DNA from: Marispirochaeta sp963667435
GTDB taxonomy: Bacteria; Spirochaetota; Spirochaetia; JC444; Marispirochaetaceae
Reading direction: 5' to 3'
DNA: 64,000 bases
Assembly: GCA_963667435.1 (NCBI GenBank)
Contig: OY763414.1
Span: 2,232,001 to 2,296,000 of the forward strand
The notes under the pieces are model-generated. The model ran no database searches, was not told the origin of the DNA, and worked only from the letters and a program-made list of their open reading frames with translations. Positions 16,004 to 24,986 of the stretch are shown piece by piece; position 1 is the stretch's first letter; the number at the start of each line of letters is the position of its first letter. Position numbers and translations under genes: made by a program.

Positions 16004-17170
16004 TTAGAAGTCGCACTCAAACTTCATGTACGCGCCGCCTTCCTGAGCAACAGTTGCACGACTGTTGTTGGACGCAGCAAAATCGGTTACAGCATAACCA
16101 ACGCGGAACTTTGCAGCACCGACTTTCATCCAACCAGAAATATCGGTATAGAGAAGGTCGCCATCTGCATAGGCACCATCTTTATCTTTAGCATCATACA
16201 GGTTCGGTGCATAATTCATGTCAACATCGGCACCGTAGGTAGAATTATAAAGACTTACACCACCACCAATAGCACGAAGCGTGTCCTTATCGTCACCAGC
16301 AAAGGAGACAGACACATCTGCGGTAAGCTCATCATCTACAGCGTAGTCAAGCTGAGCACCAGCACCAAATTTAGTTGTGTTATAGTCGCTATCGCATTCC
16401 ATGTCGGTGCCGAACTCGCCGGCAAAAGTAAGAGTCATGGGAGCCATGTCGTACACATATACAGCCTGAAAATCAATTACAGACTTAACACTGTCATCGT
16501 CAACATCATCGTCCCCGCCATTGTCCTTGGAGTAGTAGTTAGCTTCTACACTAAGACCGGGAACCAGAGTTTCAGCAGAATAGACAGAAACATAGTACTG
16601 CCTATCAGTATCATTGCCATCATTTTCAACTCCAGCAACATCCCAGTTCGCATCTACATCAATTGCGATAGTACCGGCATCTATAGTAAGAGCAGTCATC
16701 CAGTCTTTGTCAGTTCCACCAGCCATTCCTACAAACTGGTTACCTACGTTAAACTGGTCTGCATACTCCTGATCGCCGGCATCAAAGTAACCATTGGTCC
16801 AACTAAGGCTGATTCCGGAAAGACCAAAGAAAGCGCCAAGGTCAGTGGTAATTTTCATCTTGTTCATTGCAAGAAGACCAGTAATGTCAACTGTTTCAGT
16901 TTCTGAACCATCAACTTCTACAGTGCCATCTTCATTCACATCATAAGTTGTATCAAAACTACCAACGATTGGCTCAAACTCAGTTGAAAAAGAGTTATAC
17001 TCATCGATGTCAACGTCAATAGCAAGTTCAAGTTCTTTGAGTGCGGTACTGTACTCATCATCGAAGTTACTGGCCCAACCCCAGTCAGTGTCCCAAGAGA
17101 AGCTGAAGTCCGCAGCGAAAGCGCCTGTGGCAACAGCCAGAGCAACAAAAAGGACGATAAGTTTTTTCAT
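16004..17170 (-). CDS. Abundant-type outer-membrane (porin-like) protein
   Basis: A 388-aa protein with a classic signal peptide (MKKLIVLFVALAVATGAFA, cleavage after GAFA). The mature part is very acidic and rich in Gly, Tyr, Asp and short alternating strands, ending in Phe (FECDF), as outer-membrane barrels do. It has a near-consensus promoter and a strong terminator, so it is probably a highly expressed monocistronic gene. Asp-rich turns (for example DDDVDDDS near residue 225) could bind divalent cations. The family is not recognised; a spirochaetal porin is the best guess. Confidence 0.75.
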   Translation of the reverse strand: MKKLIVLFVALAVATGAFAADFSFSWDTDWGWASNFDDEYSTALKELELAIDVDIDEYNSFSTEFEPIVGSFDTTYDVNEDGTVEVDGSETETVDITGLLAMNKMKITTDLGAFFGLSGISLSWTNGYFDAGDQEYADQFNVGNQFVGMAGGTDKDWMTALTIDAGTIAIDVDANWDVAGVENDGNDTDRQYYVSVYSAETLVPGLSVEANYYSKDNGGDDDVDDDSVKSVIDFQAVYVYDMAPMTLTFAGEFGTDMECDSDYNTTKFGAGAQLDYAVDDELTADVSVSFAGDDKDTLRAIGGGVSLYNSTYGADVDMNYAPNLYDAKDKDGAYADGDLLYTDISGWMKVGAAKFRVGYAVTDFAASNNSRATVAQEGGAYMKFECDF

Positions 17171-17248
17171 AATTGTCCTTCCTCCATCGTGTTTTAGGGC
17201 GTCATGTACACGACATAACGGTTATCCCTTAAGTTATTTATTGGAGTT

Positions 17249-17277
17249 AGTATAGCAACCGCCATATGGGCTGTCAA
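17249..17277 (-). promoter_or_regulatory. Sigma-70-type promoter of the porin-like gene
   Basis: On the minus strand, TTGACA (17272-17277), a 17-bp spacer and TATACT (17249-17254), 79 bp before the ATG at 17170. It is the best promoter match in the window. The rest of the 320-bp gap 17171-17490 is AT-rich with no other feature I can support. Confidence 0.85.
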
Positions 17278-17490
17278 GAAAAATTACGTTTTTACAGAAA
17301 ATGCACGGTTAGAAATAAATTAAATAAATAACTTTCTAGTAACTATTTATTTGATCCTTTTTAGCCGCTCAACCGGTAATTACCGGGAGAAAAGTGCGCA
17401 AATCCGGCAAAAAATGCTGGACAAAATAAACATAATAGACAAAAAAAATATTTTGGAATGAATATTTCTTCCTTATTTTTTCTGTATTAA

Positions 17491-18483
17491 TTGCGAAAAA
17501 AAAATAAGTACTATACATTTATAGACTGCATGAATAATTCCGGAGTTGAAAAAAAAATAATCGGTGACTGGTCATTAATTAATTCTCAAGCCGGTGATTT
17601 ATATTCCGCACAGGATTTTTTTGCCTTTAAAGCGGAGTTTTTAAAAAAGGAATTAAGTGAAATAAAGTCTGATGTAGAATTCGGTATAATCGAATTTAAA
17701 CAATCGGTTCTGCAGAATACTTTTTCTTTTATAGAGTCATTAAAGTACGACTCCAGGGATTTTTCCCAGATAGGCGAACAGGCAACACGGCTGCGCTACC
17801 TTATCTATATTAATTTAATTCAGAAATTTCTCTGCACAGGGTCAATACGCATCCGAAAAAATCCGGCAGTAAAAGATTCGCGAAATGAAGACACAAACCC
17901 CAACACCATAGTTGATTTAAAAACCGTCATTGCAGAAGTCTCCCGCCTTATAGGCGAAAAAACCGAATTAAAAGGGAATCCTTATATAAAGAACATACTT
18001 ATGCAGGTTCAGATATATAAGAAGGAGCTTGCGGAAACCCAGCGTCTTGCTGCCAATATGCCAAGGGAAAAAGCTGTTGGACTGATTAATAATTTCAAAA
18101 CAAGAATTGCCGAAATTTCAGCCAGTGCATCGGATAATTTTCAGAAATTGCAACAGGAAATAAACCCTCCACCGGAAAAACCTGAAGAGGGACTTATATC
18201 CTATAATTTGAAACCTCTTACCCTTCTGTTTGAAGGCCAGGGTAAAAGTGCATCCATGCTGGCAAGCCGCTTTCGACTGGTAAGTGATGAGCACTATGGC
18301 GCCCGGGATGTACTCCTTCCCCTTATAGATAAAAAAGAAGCGTTTATGGAACAAATAGAGAAGGAACTGTCCGTATATGCCCAGCTGGAACCTTTCGAGG
18401 GGGGAAAGCGTAAGGCTGCCATGGAGTTTACCCGGGAGATAATCCGAATATTAAGCCGTGAAGCTGAGGATGCGTTCCGGTAG
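17491..18483 (+). CDS. Unknown AT-rich cytoplasmic protein
   Basis: A 330-aa frame opening with TTG; an ATG 39 bp in (17530) is an alternative, but neither has a clear ribosome-binding site. The protein is Lys/Glu-rich and helical, without signal peptide or membrane segment. No family recognised. The first third of the gene is much richer in A/T than the flanking genes, and A-runs are frequent, which hints at acquisition or relaxed selection. It is followed by the hairpin repeat at 18508 and the Bdr-like gene. Confidence 0.6.
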   Translation: MRKKNKYYTFIDCMNNSGVEKKIIGDWSLINSQAGDLYSAQDFFAFKAEFLKKELSEIKSDVEFGIIEFKQSVLQNTFSFIESLKYDSRDFSQIGEQATRLRYLIYINLIQKFLCTGSIRIRKNPAVKDSRNEDTNPNTIVDLKTVIAEVSRLIGEKTELKGNPYIKNILMQVQIYKKELAETQRLAANMPREKAVGLINNFKTRIAEISASASDNFQKLQQEINPPPEKPEEGLISYNLKPLTLLFEGQGKSASMLASRFRLVSDEHYGARDVLLPLIDKKEAFMEQIEKELSVYAQLEPFEGGKRKAAMEFTREIIRILSREAEDAFR

Positions 18484-18507
18484 AGCCGGCACTATCGCAT
18501 TCTTATT

Positions 18508-18605
18508 TCTCACAGAGGACACGGAGTACACAGAGAATAGGAAATGTTCAGTTTCCACTCACATATTCAGTTGTACACACTGTGCTCACTGCAGTCTCTG
18601 TGAGA
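18508..18605. repeat. Dispersed hairpin-type repeat, copy 3
   Basis: TCTCACAGAG at 18508-18517 is exactly the reverse complement of CTCTGTGAGA at 18596-18605. The arms extend with mismatches over about 28 bp each (ACACAGAG / CACTGTGC words), so the 98-bp unit can fold into a long imperfect hairpin. It is related to copies at 11063-11086 and 15141-15234 and lies upstream of the intact Bdr-like gene. Confidence 0.6.
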
Positions 18606-18689
18606 GTTTTCCCCTCATCTCATGAAGAAAACAACCTCATTCCCGGTTTCTCAGTATAGAGATCTGAATAAAAAAGAGGTATTATTGAT

Positions 18690-18968
18690 ATGGGAGATGC
18701 ACAAATGAACCTTGGCCCGGAGGAACTGCAGAAAATCGGCGATTATGTCCGCCTTCATATAGCTGAATGGCTTCCACGAACAACAACCGAGAGGGAAATT
18801 AACCTTGTCGAACGTATAGTCCGGGTAGAGGAAGAGCTGAAATCCCAGCGGGATCTGATGAAACAGGGTTTTGAGGCTGTGGATAAGCGTTTTGTAAGCC
18901 AACAATGGATGATTGGCCTCGGCTTTACCCTTATTGCCGGCTTGATGGCTGTCTTTAATTTTGTCTGA
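18690..18968 (+). CDS. Small coiled-coil protein with C-terminal membrane anchor (Bdr-like)
   Basis: A 92-aa protein: a helical coiled-coil region (about residues 30-70, with ERIVRVEEELK and LMKQGFEAVDKRF) followed by a C-terminal membrane segment (about 73-92, WMIGLGFTLIAGLMAVFNFV). This layout, with a KRF-type repeat and a hydrophobic tail, resembles the Borrelia Bdr proteins; the relation is inferred. It would be anchored in the inner membrane facing the cytoplasm. AAGAGG lies upstream of the ATG. A broken paralogue is at 14795. Its stop codon is inside a long palindrome. Confidence 0.7.
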   Translation: MGDAQMNLGPEELQKIGDYVRLHIAEWLPRTTTEREINLVERIVRVEEELKSQRDLMKQGFEAVDKRFVSQQWMIGLGFTLIAGLMAVFNFV

Positions 18969-19011
18969 ATGGCTGTAGAGGGGCAGCATTGCTGCCCCTC
19001 TACAGCCATTC
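18967..19011. repeat. Perfect 21-bp palindrome spanning two convergent stop codons
   Basis: Arms 18967-18987 and 18991-19011 are exact reverse complements around a 3-nt loop, with a GGGGCAGC core. The palindrome contains the stops of both the Bdr-like gene (plus) and the guanylyltransferase gene (minus). No T-run follows on either strand. It may act as a bidirectional terminator or mRNA-stabilising hairpin; its form is that of dispersed palindromic repeats. Confidence 0.75.
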
Positions 19012-20115
19012 CCCGGGCAGTTGATCAAGGTTATCTTTCACTCCCTGACTCATACCCTTCCTGCAGATAAGAGCACGACCATTTTTAATTACCACAATCA
19101 GATCTTCAACGCCTATAACAGATACCGGAATGTCTGACAGAATATAGTTATCCGCTCCTTCCGAATTGGCTGCTGCCGGATATTCCTGAGGAAACAGTTG
19201 CGAAAACTCATCCCAGCTACCTACATCGTTCCATTCAAACTCAGTTGCAACAACGGCAGCCCGGGTGGTTTTTTCCATTACAGCATAATCGACGGAGATT
19301 TTGGGAGCGTTTGTGTAAAGCTCCGCAACCTCCCGTGACCCATATACCCTGTACACCGCTTCAACAGCGTTAGATACTCCTGCAGGTAAATCCTTCAGGG
19401 ATTTGTAGAGAGAGGCAACATCAGGTGCGTGAGTTTCAAGTTCTTGAGCAAGTTTGTTTATAGTAAAGAGGAACATGCCGGAGTTCCAGGTGAAATTCCC
19501 GGCCTGCACAAAGCTTTTCGCAGTTTCAAAATCCGGCTTCTCACGGAACCGTGCAACATGCCTGCCGAATGCGGACTGTCCCGGAAGGTCATCACCGGCT
19601 TCAATGTAGCCGTAGCCTGTTTCAGGCCTGGTAGGTGTAATCCCGAAGGTAACGATGTACCCTGCCCGGGCAATCTCTTCGGCTGCGGAAACGTCCCCCA
19701 TAAACGATTCGACCGGCTGTATTAAATGGTCAGCGGGAAGCACAAGGACGGATTCATTTTCCGATCCAAGAGATGCACAACATGCAGCACCGGATGCTAT
19801 AGCCGGGGCAGTATTACGCCCGACGGGCTCACCAAGAACAAAAAGTTCAGGCCCACCTCCTCCTGCAGCAGAAACTGACTCAGCGAATTTTGCAAGTTCG
19901 GCTTCAGCCTGATCGGTCTGGTCCGCCAGGGTAACAACCATTATTCGCTGAGGCTTCAAAGCCGCCGCCCGTTCTATGGTAAGCATAAGCAGTGTTTTCC
20001 CGTCTTTCACCTGCATATACTGCTTCGGCACCTGTCGGGTGGATGCAGGCCACAAACGGGTTCCGGAACCACCGGCAAGAATAAGTACGTTGTCTACTAT
20101 GGAGTTTCCATTCAT
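19000..20115 (-). CDS. manC: Mannose-1-phosphate guanylyltransferase
   Basis: It makes GDP-mannose from mannose-1-phosphate and GTP for glycan synthesis. The 371-aa nucleotidyltransferase has the signature GGSGTRLWPAS (residues 15-25), the metal-binding PADH motif (about residue 130), GYIEAG and FREKPD (about 190), and WNSGMF (about 210). It lacks the C-terminal cupin (phosphomannose isomerase) of bifunctional enzymes. Its 3' end runs into the palindrome at 18967. It is divergent from ilvE. Confidence 0.93.
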   Translation of the reverse strand: MNGNSIVDNVLILAGGSGTRLWPASTRQVPKQYMQVKDGKTLLMLTIERAAALKPQRIMVVTLADQTDQAEAELAKFAESVSAAGGGGPELFVLGEPVGRNTAPAIASGAACCASLGSENESVLVLPADHLIQPVESFMGDVSAAEEIARAGYIVTFGITPTRPETGYGYIEAGDDLPGQSAFGRHVARFREKPDFETAKSFVQAGNFTWNSGMFLFTINKLAQELETHAPDVASLYKSLKDLPAGVSNAVEAVYRVYGSREVAELYTNAPKISVDYAVMEKTTRAAVVATEFEWNDVGSWDEFSQLFPQEYPAAANSEGADNYILSDIPVSVIGVEDLIVVIKNGRALICRKGMSQGVKDNLDQLPGEWL

Positions 20116-20239
20116 GGCCTGATACTAACTTGTTATGCAGGAATAAGACAAGCTTCAAAACAAAGATGAATTGACCACATTCCGGGATGAGGTTTATTAT
20201 GAGCCATACATCGCACACCCTTATCGGAGGTTCCACATC

Positions 20240-21331
20240 ATGGCAAAATCGGGTTTCACACTATCAATCTATCCCTGGGTTTATATTGCCCAGTCTGAGG
20301 ACGCTGGCTGGAAGGAAGAGTTCCAGGAGAAACCCCACATGTCCCCCGGCGAGGAAGCCTCCCTGGATGAAAACGCAAGAGCTGAACTTTTGGCAAAGCG
20401 GAACTCTTTTCCGGACCTGCCCCTGGTAAACTATACCTCCCAGTATGGAATGGGTTGTTTTGAGGGACTGAAAGCCTTTCCCCAGAAAGACGGGGGCTTG
20501 AAGATTTTCCGCCCCGATGAAAACGCAAAACGTTTCCGGAACTCCATGGAAGGGTTGATGATGCCCGGTTTTCCAGAGGAAAAGTTTGTGGCCGGGGTAC
20601 GGGAAATTGTTAAAAGAAATAAAGAACTGGGCTTTGCCCCCGTTTATGATCCGGCATGGGAAGCAGGTGATTTTGCTGAAGGACATGCTGTATACATTCG
20701 CCCTTTCAGCTACTCGGAACCTGCAATCGGTCTCGGTTTGAGCAGCAAGCCATGGGTTATAGCTATTACCACCCCTGTGGGGTCCTATTTCCGCCCGGGC
20801 AACTGCAAGGCGGTGACATCGGATAAAGTACGGGCTTTTCCCGGTGGAACAGGCTGGATAAAGTGTGATGCAAACTATGTAGTACCTACACTGGTTAAAA
20901 AACGCTCCGAAGCAGAGGGCTACATGGAAGCGATATTCCTTGATGCGGCAAACCAGAAGTATATAGAAGAAGGATCATCCTGCAATATCTTCTTTGTCAT
21001 GAAGAACGGTACCCTGGTTACACCCGAGTTGGGAGACACCATTCTTCCGGGCATTACCCGGGCAAGTACCATCCAGATAGCCAAAGACCTAAGTATCAGC
21101 ATCGAGGAACGCAAGGTAACCATCGATGAGGTAATGGATGATGGCGCTGAATGCTTTGTTACCGGGACAGCTGCGGGTGTCAGCTATCTGGAATCTATAA
21201 CACACAATGGCCGAACCAGGGTTTTCAACAACAGTGCAATAGGTGAAACAACCCGCACGCTGCAGATCACACTGAAGGGGATCCAGTACGGGTCTGTGGA
21301 AGATAAACACGGCTGGATGTTTCCAGTATAA
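20240..21331 (+). CDS. ilvE: Branched-chain amino acid aminotransferase
   Basis: A 363-aa PLP fold-type IV enzyme that performs the last step of Leu, Ile and Val synthesis. The PLP lysine is K208 in GGTGWIKCDANY; other signatures are YGMGCFEGLKAF (about 69-80), YIRPF, EGSSCNIFFV and GITRAS. The size and motifs match the class-II (eukaryote-like) BCAT group. I start at the ATG after GGAGG (9-nt spacing), giving MAKSGFTLS; the longer in-frame ATG adds 23 unlikely residues. It is monocistronic, facing the large TPR gene tail to tail. Confidence 0.94.
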   Translation: MAKSGFTLSIYPWVYIAQSEDAGWKEEFQEKPHMSPGEEASLDENARAELLAKRNSFPDLPLVNYTSQYGMGCFEGLKAFPQKDGGLKIFRPDENAKRFRNSMEGLMMPGFPEEKFVAGVREIVKRNKELGFAPVYDPAWEAGDFAEGHAVYIRPFSYSEPAIGLGLSSKPWVIAITTPVGSYFRPGNCKAVTSDKVRAFPGGTGWIKCDANYVVPTLVKKRSEAEGYMEAIFLDAANQKYIEEGSSCNIFFVMKNGTLVTPELGDTILPGITRASTIQIAKDLSISIEERKVTIDEVMDDGAECFVTGTAAGVSYLESITHNGRTRVFNNSAIGETTRTLQITLKGIQYGSVEDKHGWMFPV

Positions 21332-21343
21332 ACAGTAAACGAA

Positions 21344-24300
21344 TTACTGCAGTTTCAAGCTTTCCATATCCATGGGGATATCTGTGTAAATCTGCAGGTC
21401 ATAGTTATCCACAGGATAGAGCATGGCCCGCTGATTCAGGTATCCCAGATTAACCGCGCTCCCTCGTTGCATACTTTCCGGCTCCCTTCTCAGCAGATCG
21501 AAATTCTCGGCAGAATCGGTAAAATGGCCCAGAGCCCGTGAGAACTTTTCCCGGTCACCCGAGGCCAGGGAAAGCCTCTGCAGCGTTACCCCCAGGTTAT
21601 TGTGGGTACGAATAAGCCTTTCTATAAGTGAGTGGTCCTCTTCCCGCTCATAGGGGAGGAGCACGCTGATATTTCTTCGCTTCTGCAGCAACTCATCCAG
21701 AAGATGAGTATAGTATCCCTGGGCTGCAAAATAATCCGACCGGTTGAACAGTGCATTTCCGGTGGCAAAAAGCAGGTTCTCGTTATCTGAATAATCTTCC
21801 GCAGCCAGATAGAATTCTGCCAGGGCATCCTGAAAATCACTGTTGTTATAATAGATATAGCCTTTCTTGTAATTGATCTCCGGCGCCTTGTAACCAGCAT
21901 CCTCAGCCGCGGTAAACATATCAAAGGCACTGCCGAATTCTGCGGCGATGTAGTAATAGAGATCTCCCAGGTTTTTATAAATTCGCCCGAACATCGGCTC
22001 AGGTTCGAGAACTCTGCGGTCAAGACCATCCTCATACTGATCCCTTGCTGTCAGAAAGTACTCTTCCGCAGTCAGATAGAGACCGTCCTGATAATCAACC
22101 TCACCCTGCCGGTCATAGGTATCAATAAGGAGCTTCTGCTGCCGCTTTCCCAGAGGAGCTGTCTGCTTAAAATAGTGTTCAGCCCAGTCCAGTGCTTTTC
22201 GCTCCTCCGCGGGATTGTCTACCCTGCGGAAATAACGGGAAAGATTATAATGGCCCTCAGGCAGCTCAGGATCCTCCGTCAGGGCACGGGTCAGAATTCC
22301 CCTTACATCATCAAGAGCGTTCTTGTCGAGCAGGTAGCCGCCTAACTCAGCATAGGCGTCGGGCTCGACTTTAAGCTTGTCCGTTGCTTCAAACTGATCT
22401 TTCAGACGGGCAACTTCAGTATAATTGTCGGTGCGAATAAAATAGCGGAGCATGCGGAACAGATATTCATACTTCTGTCCATAGTACTGCATGAGTACGG
22501 AGTATGATCGGCGGGCATCCTCATAATGCCGGGGTTCATATTCACCCCAGGCCAGATAATTATCTCCCGAAGCAAGCAGGGCATCTTTATCATGCCGTTC
22601 CTGGGAAAGCAGAACATCCAGAAGTTCCTCGGCATGCTCAAAGTTTTCAGTCTTATCAGTCTCCATTCCTGCATAATCCAGCAGTGCCCGTCGTTCCGCA
22701 CCACGGATTTTATCCACTTCCGGATGCTTCTCCAGTCTGCCGTTCCGTCTGATAAGTACCGACGCTGCCAGAGCTTCATACTTTGCTCCAGCCAGGCTGT
22801 ACTGCCTGCGGTCGGCAAATCCTTCGGCATATCGAAAATACTGACTCTTGTATCGCCACTCTTCTGTGGCATTGTCGAAAAACAGGTTTGCTTCACGGTA
22901 GGCATCCTGTTCCAGCTGCCTGTAACCGGCGTTGTACAGAATAAGAGCATGAACGGGGCGATAGACAAAGGTATAGCTCAGGAATCCCACAAGCCCCACC
23001 GCGACAAGAACGAGAGCGGCCACCCGGAGAATAGGTAAAATTGTATGCCTGAACGCATAAGCAAAGGTGCCCTTTTCTTCTTCAAAAGCCGCTCCGGTAC
23101 TCTTTTCATACCGTGTGGGGATTTTTATCTTTTTCCCGGTAATAGTACCTACCAGGGCTGCTATCTCTTTGGAACTTTTGCCATCCACCAGAGCCCGCAC
23201 AAGCTTCTGAAGGTGCGGGCCCGAGAGGTTTTTCTCGCCGATCAGCTCTTCAACCGCAATCTTGAGATTAAGAGGCTGCCGGTTCAGGGTCTCCTGAAGA
23301 GCTTCAAACTCATCATCTTCAAGATCCAGAGCTTCATCACTCTGGGGCAATTCACCGCTTACATCGAGGGCGGGATTAAGCTGCTCCTCTGTACCGGCGT
23401 CGAAGGTCTCTTCAAGCTCTCCAAACTGCTCGCCCAGATCTCCCAGACTGAACTCATCAACCTCGAAGTTATTCTCATCGATATCTTCGATATCCCCGGC
23501 GGAGGGAATCTCAAATTCATCAAATTCCCCGCCTTCATCGGAAGCTGCACCGGGAACCGCCGGTTCATCAAAGGGGAAATCCTCGGATATTGAGAAATCT
23601 TCTTCCTCAGCACCCGACGCAGGGCTGAACTCTTCATCAAAAAATGAGAGCTCTTCATCGGCGCCTTCACCGGCAGACTCAGGTGTTGATGCTATAGATT
23701 CGTCATCAAAAGAGAATTCGTCATCTAAGCCGGGAATACTGAAATCATCTTCCCCGGTATTAACTCCATCAGACTCTCCCTCTCCGGCATCGGAAACGTC
23801 TTCCATATCTTCCATGGAAAACTCATCCGGAAGGGCAAAATCATCTCCAGTTGATTCAGCCTCATCTGCTGCATCCTCAAGTGCAACAGGCATATCAAAG
23901 GCATCAGCCCCGTCCTCTGATTCCAGCGATTCAGTTTCACCATCAAGCTCAAGCAGATCGGCAGCGTCGGCAAACTCTTCCGGAATCTCAAACTCATCCT
24001 CAACGTCCAAGGAATCCCCGGGCAGTGCAAACTCATCTTCTACCGCAGCACTTTCACTTTCGTCTTCCCCGGGAAAATCAAAACCCTCAGGCAGGCCGTA
24101 CTCATCTTCAGCGGCCCCGGCGGAGTCCTCTGCTGGTTCAGCGGAGAAGTCCAGATCCTCCGGAAGATCAAACCCTTCTTCCATCTCTGCAACAGCATTT
24201 TCAGAGGAGTCTTCCCCAAAATCCATATCTTCCGGCAGACTGAACTCATCATCGGTGGCGCTGGTGGATTCTTCTGCCGACGCTTCAGGAACATCCAGAT

Positions 24301-24850
24301 CATCAGCCAGGCTGAACTCATCCTCTGACGCACCGGAAGCTTCTTCTCCAGATTCTTCGGGAAAATCAAATCCTTCTGGAAGGCTGAACTCGTCCGCGGC
24401 TTCCCCTTCAGGCTCGCCGGAGAAATCAAGACTATCCGAAAGGGAGAACTCATCTTCCGGTTCATCGGAATCAGATATTTCACCTTCATCCGTCCCTTCA
24501 TCAAGGCTGAACCCTGAAAGGAGATCCTCCGGAATTGAAAAATCATCTTCCTCATCCTGTGTGGAAGGCGGCAGCTGATCTTCTCCTTCATCTACCCCGA
24601 AGATAGATTCTTCCGGTTCCTCTGCGGGAGCAGTGTCCGATTCAGCGACAAAAACATCATCGGGAGTACCCAACAGGGCGTCCAGGTCGGCATCGAGACC
24701 CGACTCGGGTACCGGGACATCTTCCAGCCGTTCTCCCCGCTGGGCAAGAATCGACGGTTCATGACCGAGTGCATTGAGGTCTGACTTAAACTGTTCTATA
24801 TCTTCGAGCCTGGGCACAGTTATTCCTTCTCTTATGAGAGTTTCGGCCAA
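21344..24850 (-). CDS. Large acidic-repeat, membrane-anchored TPR protein; candidate flagellar-collar component
   Basis: An 1168-aa protein. Residues about 30-500 are extremely acidic and built of about 15 degenerate units of the form DEFSLPEDLDF spaced by Ser/Ala/Glu-rich linkers. Residues about 530-580 form a small folded part, then one membrane segment at about 605-628. The C-terminal 530 residues carry TPR-like helical repeats (YRQLEQDAYREANLFF, LGDLYYYIAAEFGSAF and others), probably periplasmic. Spirochaetes have TPR membrane proteins of this layout in the periplasmic flagellar collar (Borrelia BB0326/FlcB); that match is from memory and tentative. The start is uncertain: TTG at 24850 lacks a ribosome-binding site, while GTG at 24817 has AGAAGG upstream. 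Confidence 0.75.
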   Translation of the reverse strand: MAETLIREGITVPRLEDIEQFKSDLNALGHEPSILAQRGERLEDVPVPESGLDADLDALLGTPDDVFVAESDTAPAEEPEESIFGVDEGEDQLPPSTQDEEDDFSIPEDLLSGFSLDEGTDEGEISDSDEPEDEFSLSDSLDFSGEPEGEAADEFSLPEGFDFPEESGEEASGASEDEFSLADDLDVPEASAEESTSATDDEFSLPEDMDFGEDSSENAVAEMEEGFDLPEDLDFSAEPAEDSAGAAEDEYGLPEGFDFPGEDESESAAVEDEFALPGDSLDVEDEFEIPEEFADAADLLELDGETESLESEDGADAFDMPVALEDAADEAESTGDDFALPDEFSMEDMEDVSDAGEGESDGVNTGEDDFSIPGLDDEFSFDDESIASTPESAGEGADEELSFFDEEFSPASGAEEEDFSISEDFPFDEPAVPGAASDEGGEFDEFEIPSAGDIEDIDENNFEVDEFSLGDLGEQFGELEETFDAGTEEQLNPALDVSGELPQSDEALDLEDDEFEALQETLNRQPLNLKIAVEELIGEKNLSGPHLQKLVRALVDGKSSKEIAALVGTITGKKIKIPTRYEKSTGAAFEEEKGTFAYAFRHTILPILRVAALVLVAVGLVGFLSYTFVYRPVHALILYNAGYRQLEQDAYREANLFFDNATEEWRYKSQYFRYAEGFADRRQYSLAGAKYEALAASVLIRRNGRLEKHPEVDKIRGAERRALLDYAGMETDKTENFEHAEELLDVLLSQERHDKDALLASGDNYLAWGEYEPRHYEDARRSYSVLMQYYGQKYEYLFRMLRYFIRTDNYTEVARLKDQFEATDKLKVEPDAYAELGGYLLDKNALDDVRGILTRALTEDPELPEGHYNLSRYFRRVDNPAEERKALDWAEHYFKQTAPLGKRQQKLLIDTYDRQGEVDYQDGLYLTAEEYFLTARDQYEDGLDRRVLEPEPMFGRIYKNLGDLYYYIAAEFGSAFDMFTAAEDAGYKAPEINYKKGYIYYNNSDFQDALAEFYLAAEDYSDNENLLFATGNALFNRSDYFAAQGYYTHLLDELLQKRRNISVLLPYEREEDHSLIERLIRTHNNLGVTLQRLSLASGDREKFSRALGHFTDSAENFDLLRREPESMQRGSAVNLGYLNQRAMLYPVDNYDLQIYTDIPMDMESLKLQ

Positions 24851-24986
24851 TTTCTGATTCTGTTCAAGCAGAGTTTTCTTCTGTAATCGCCGTATGCGAA
24901 AAAAACTGCCGGAAATGCCGGAACAGCCCTCTTTGCATTCAGTTTAATAAAGGAAAACGCCTTTCAGACCGAAAATTCAAATTAAG

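Noticed and set aside
11063..18605. Possible CRISPR-like array from the recurring CTCTGTGAG words
   Set aside because: The copies are few, kilobases apart and inverted, without regular spacers; they are dispersed hairpin repeats.
20187..20429. Short frame overlapping the ilvE start as a leader peptide
   Set aside because: It overlaps ilvE coding sequence in another frame, has no branched-chain-residue run and no following terminator.
23814..24578. Ser-rich 254-codon frame on the plus strand
   Set aside because: It is the complement of the acidic repeats of the large TPR protein; Glu/Asp codons read backwards give Ser/Pro runs.
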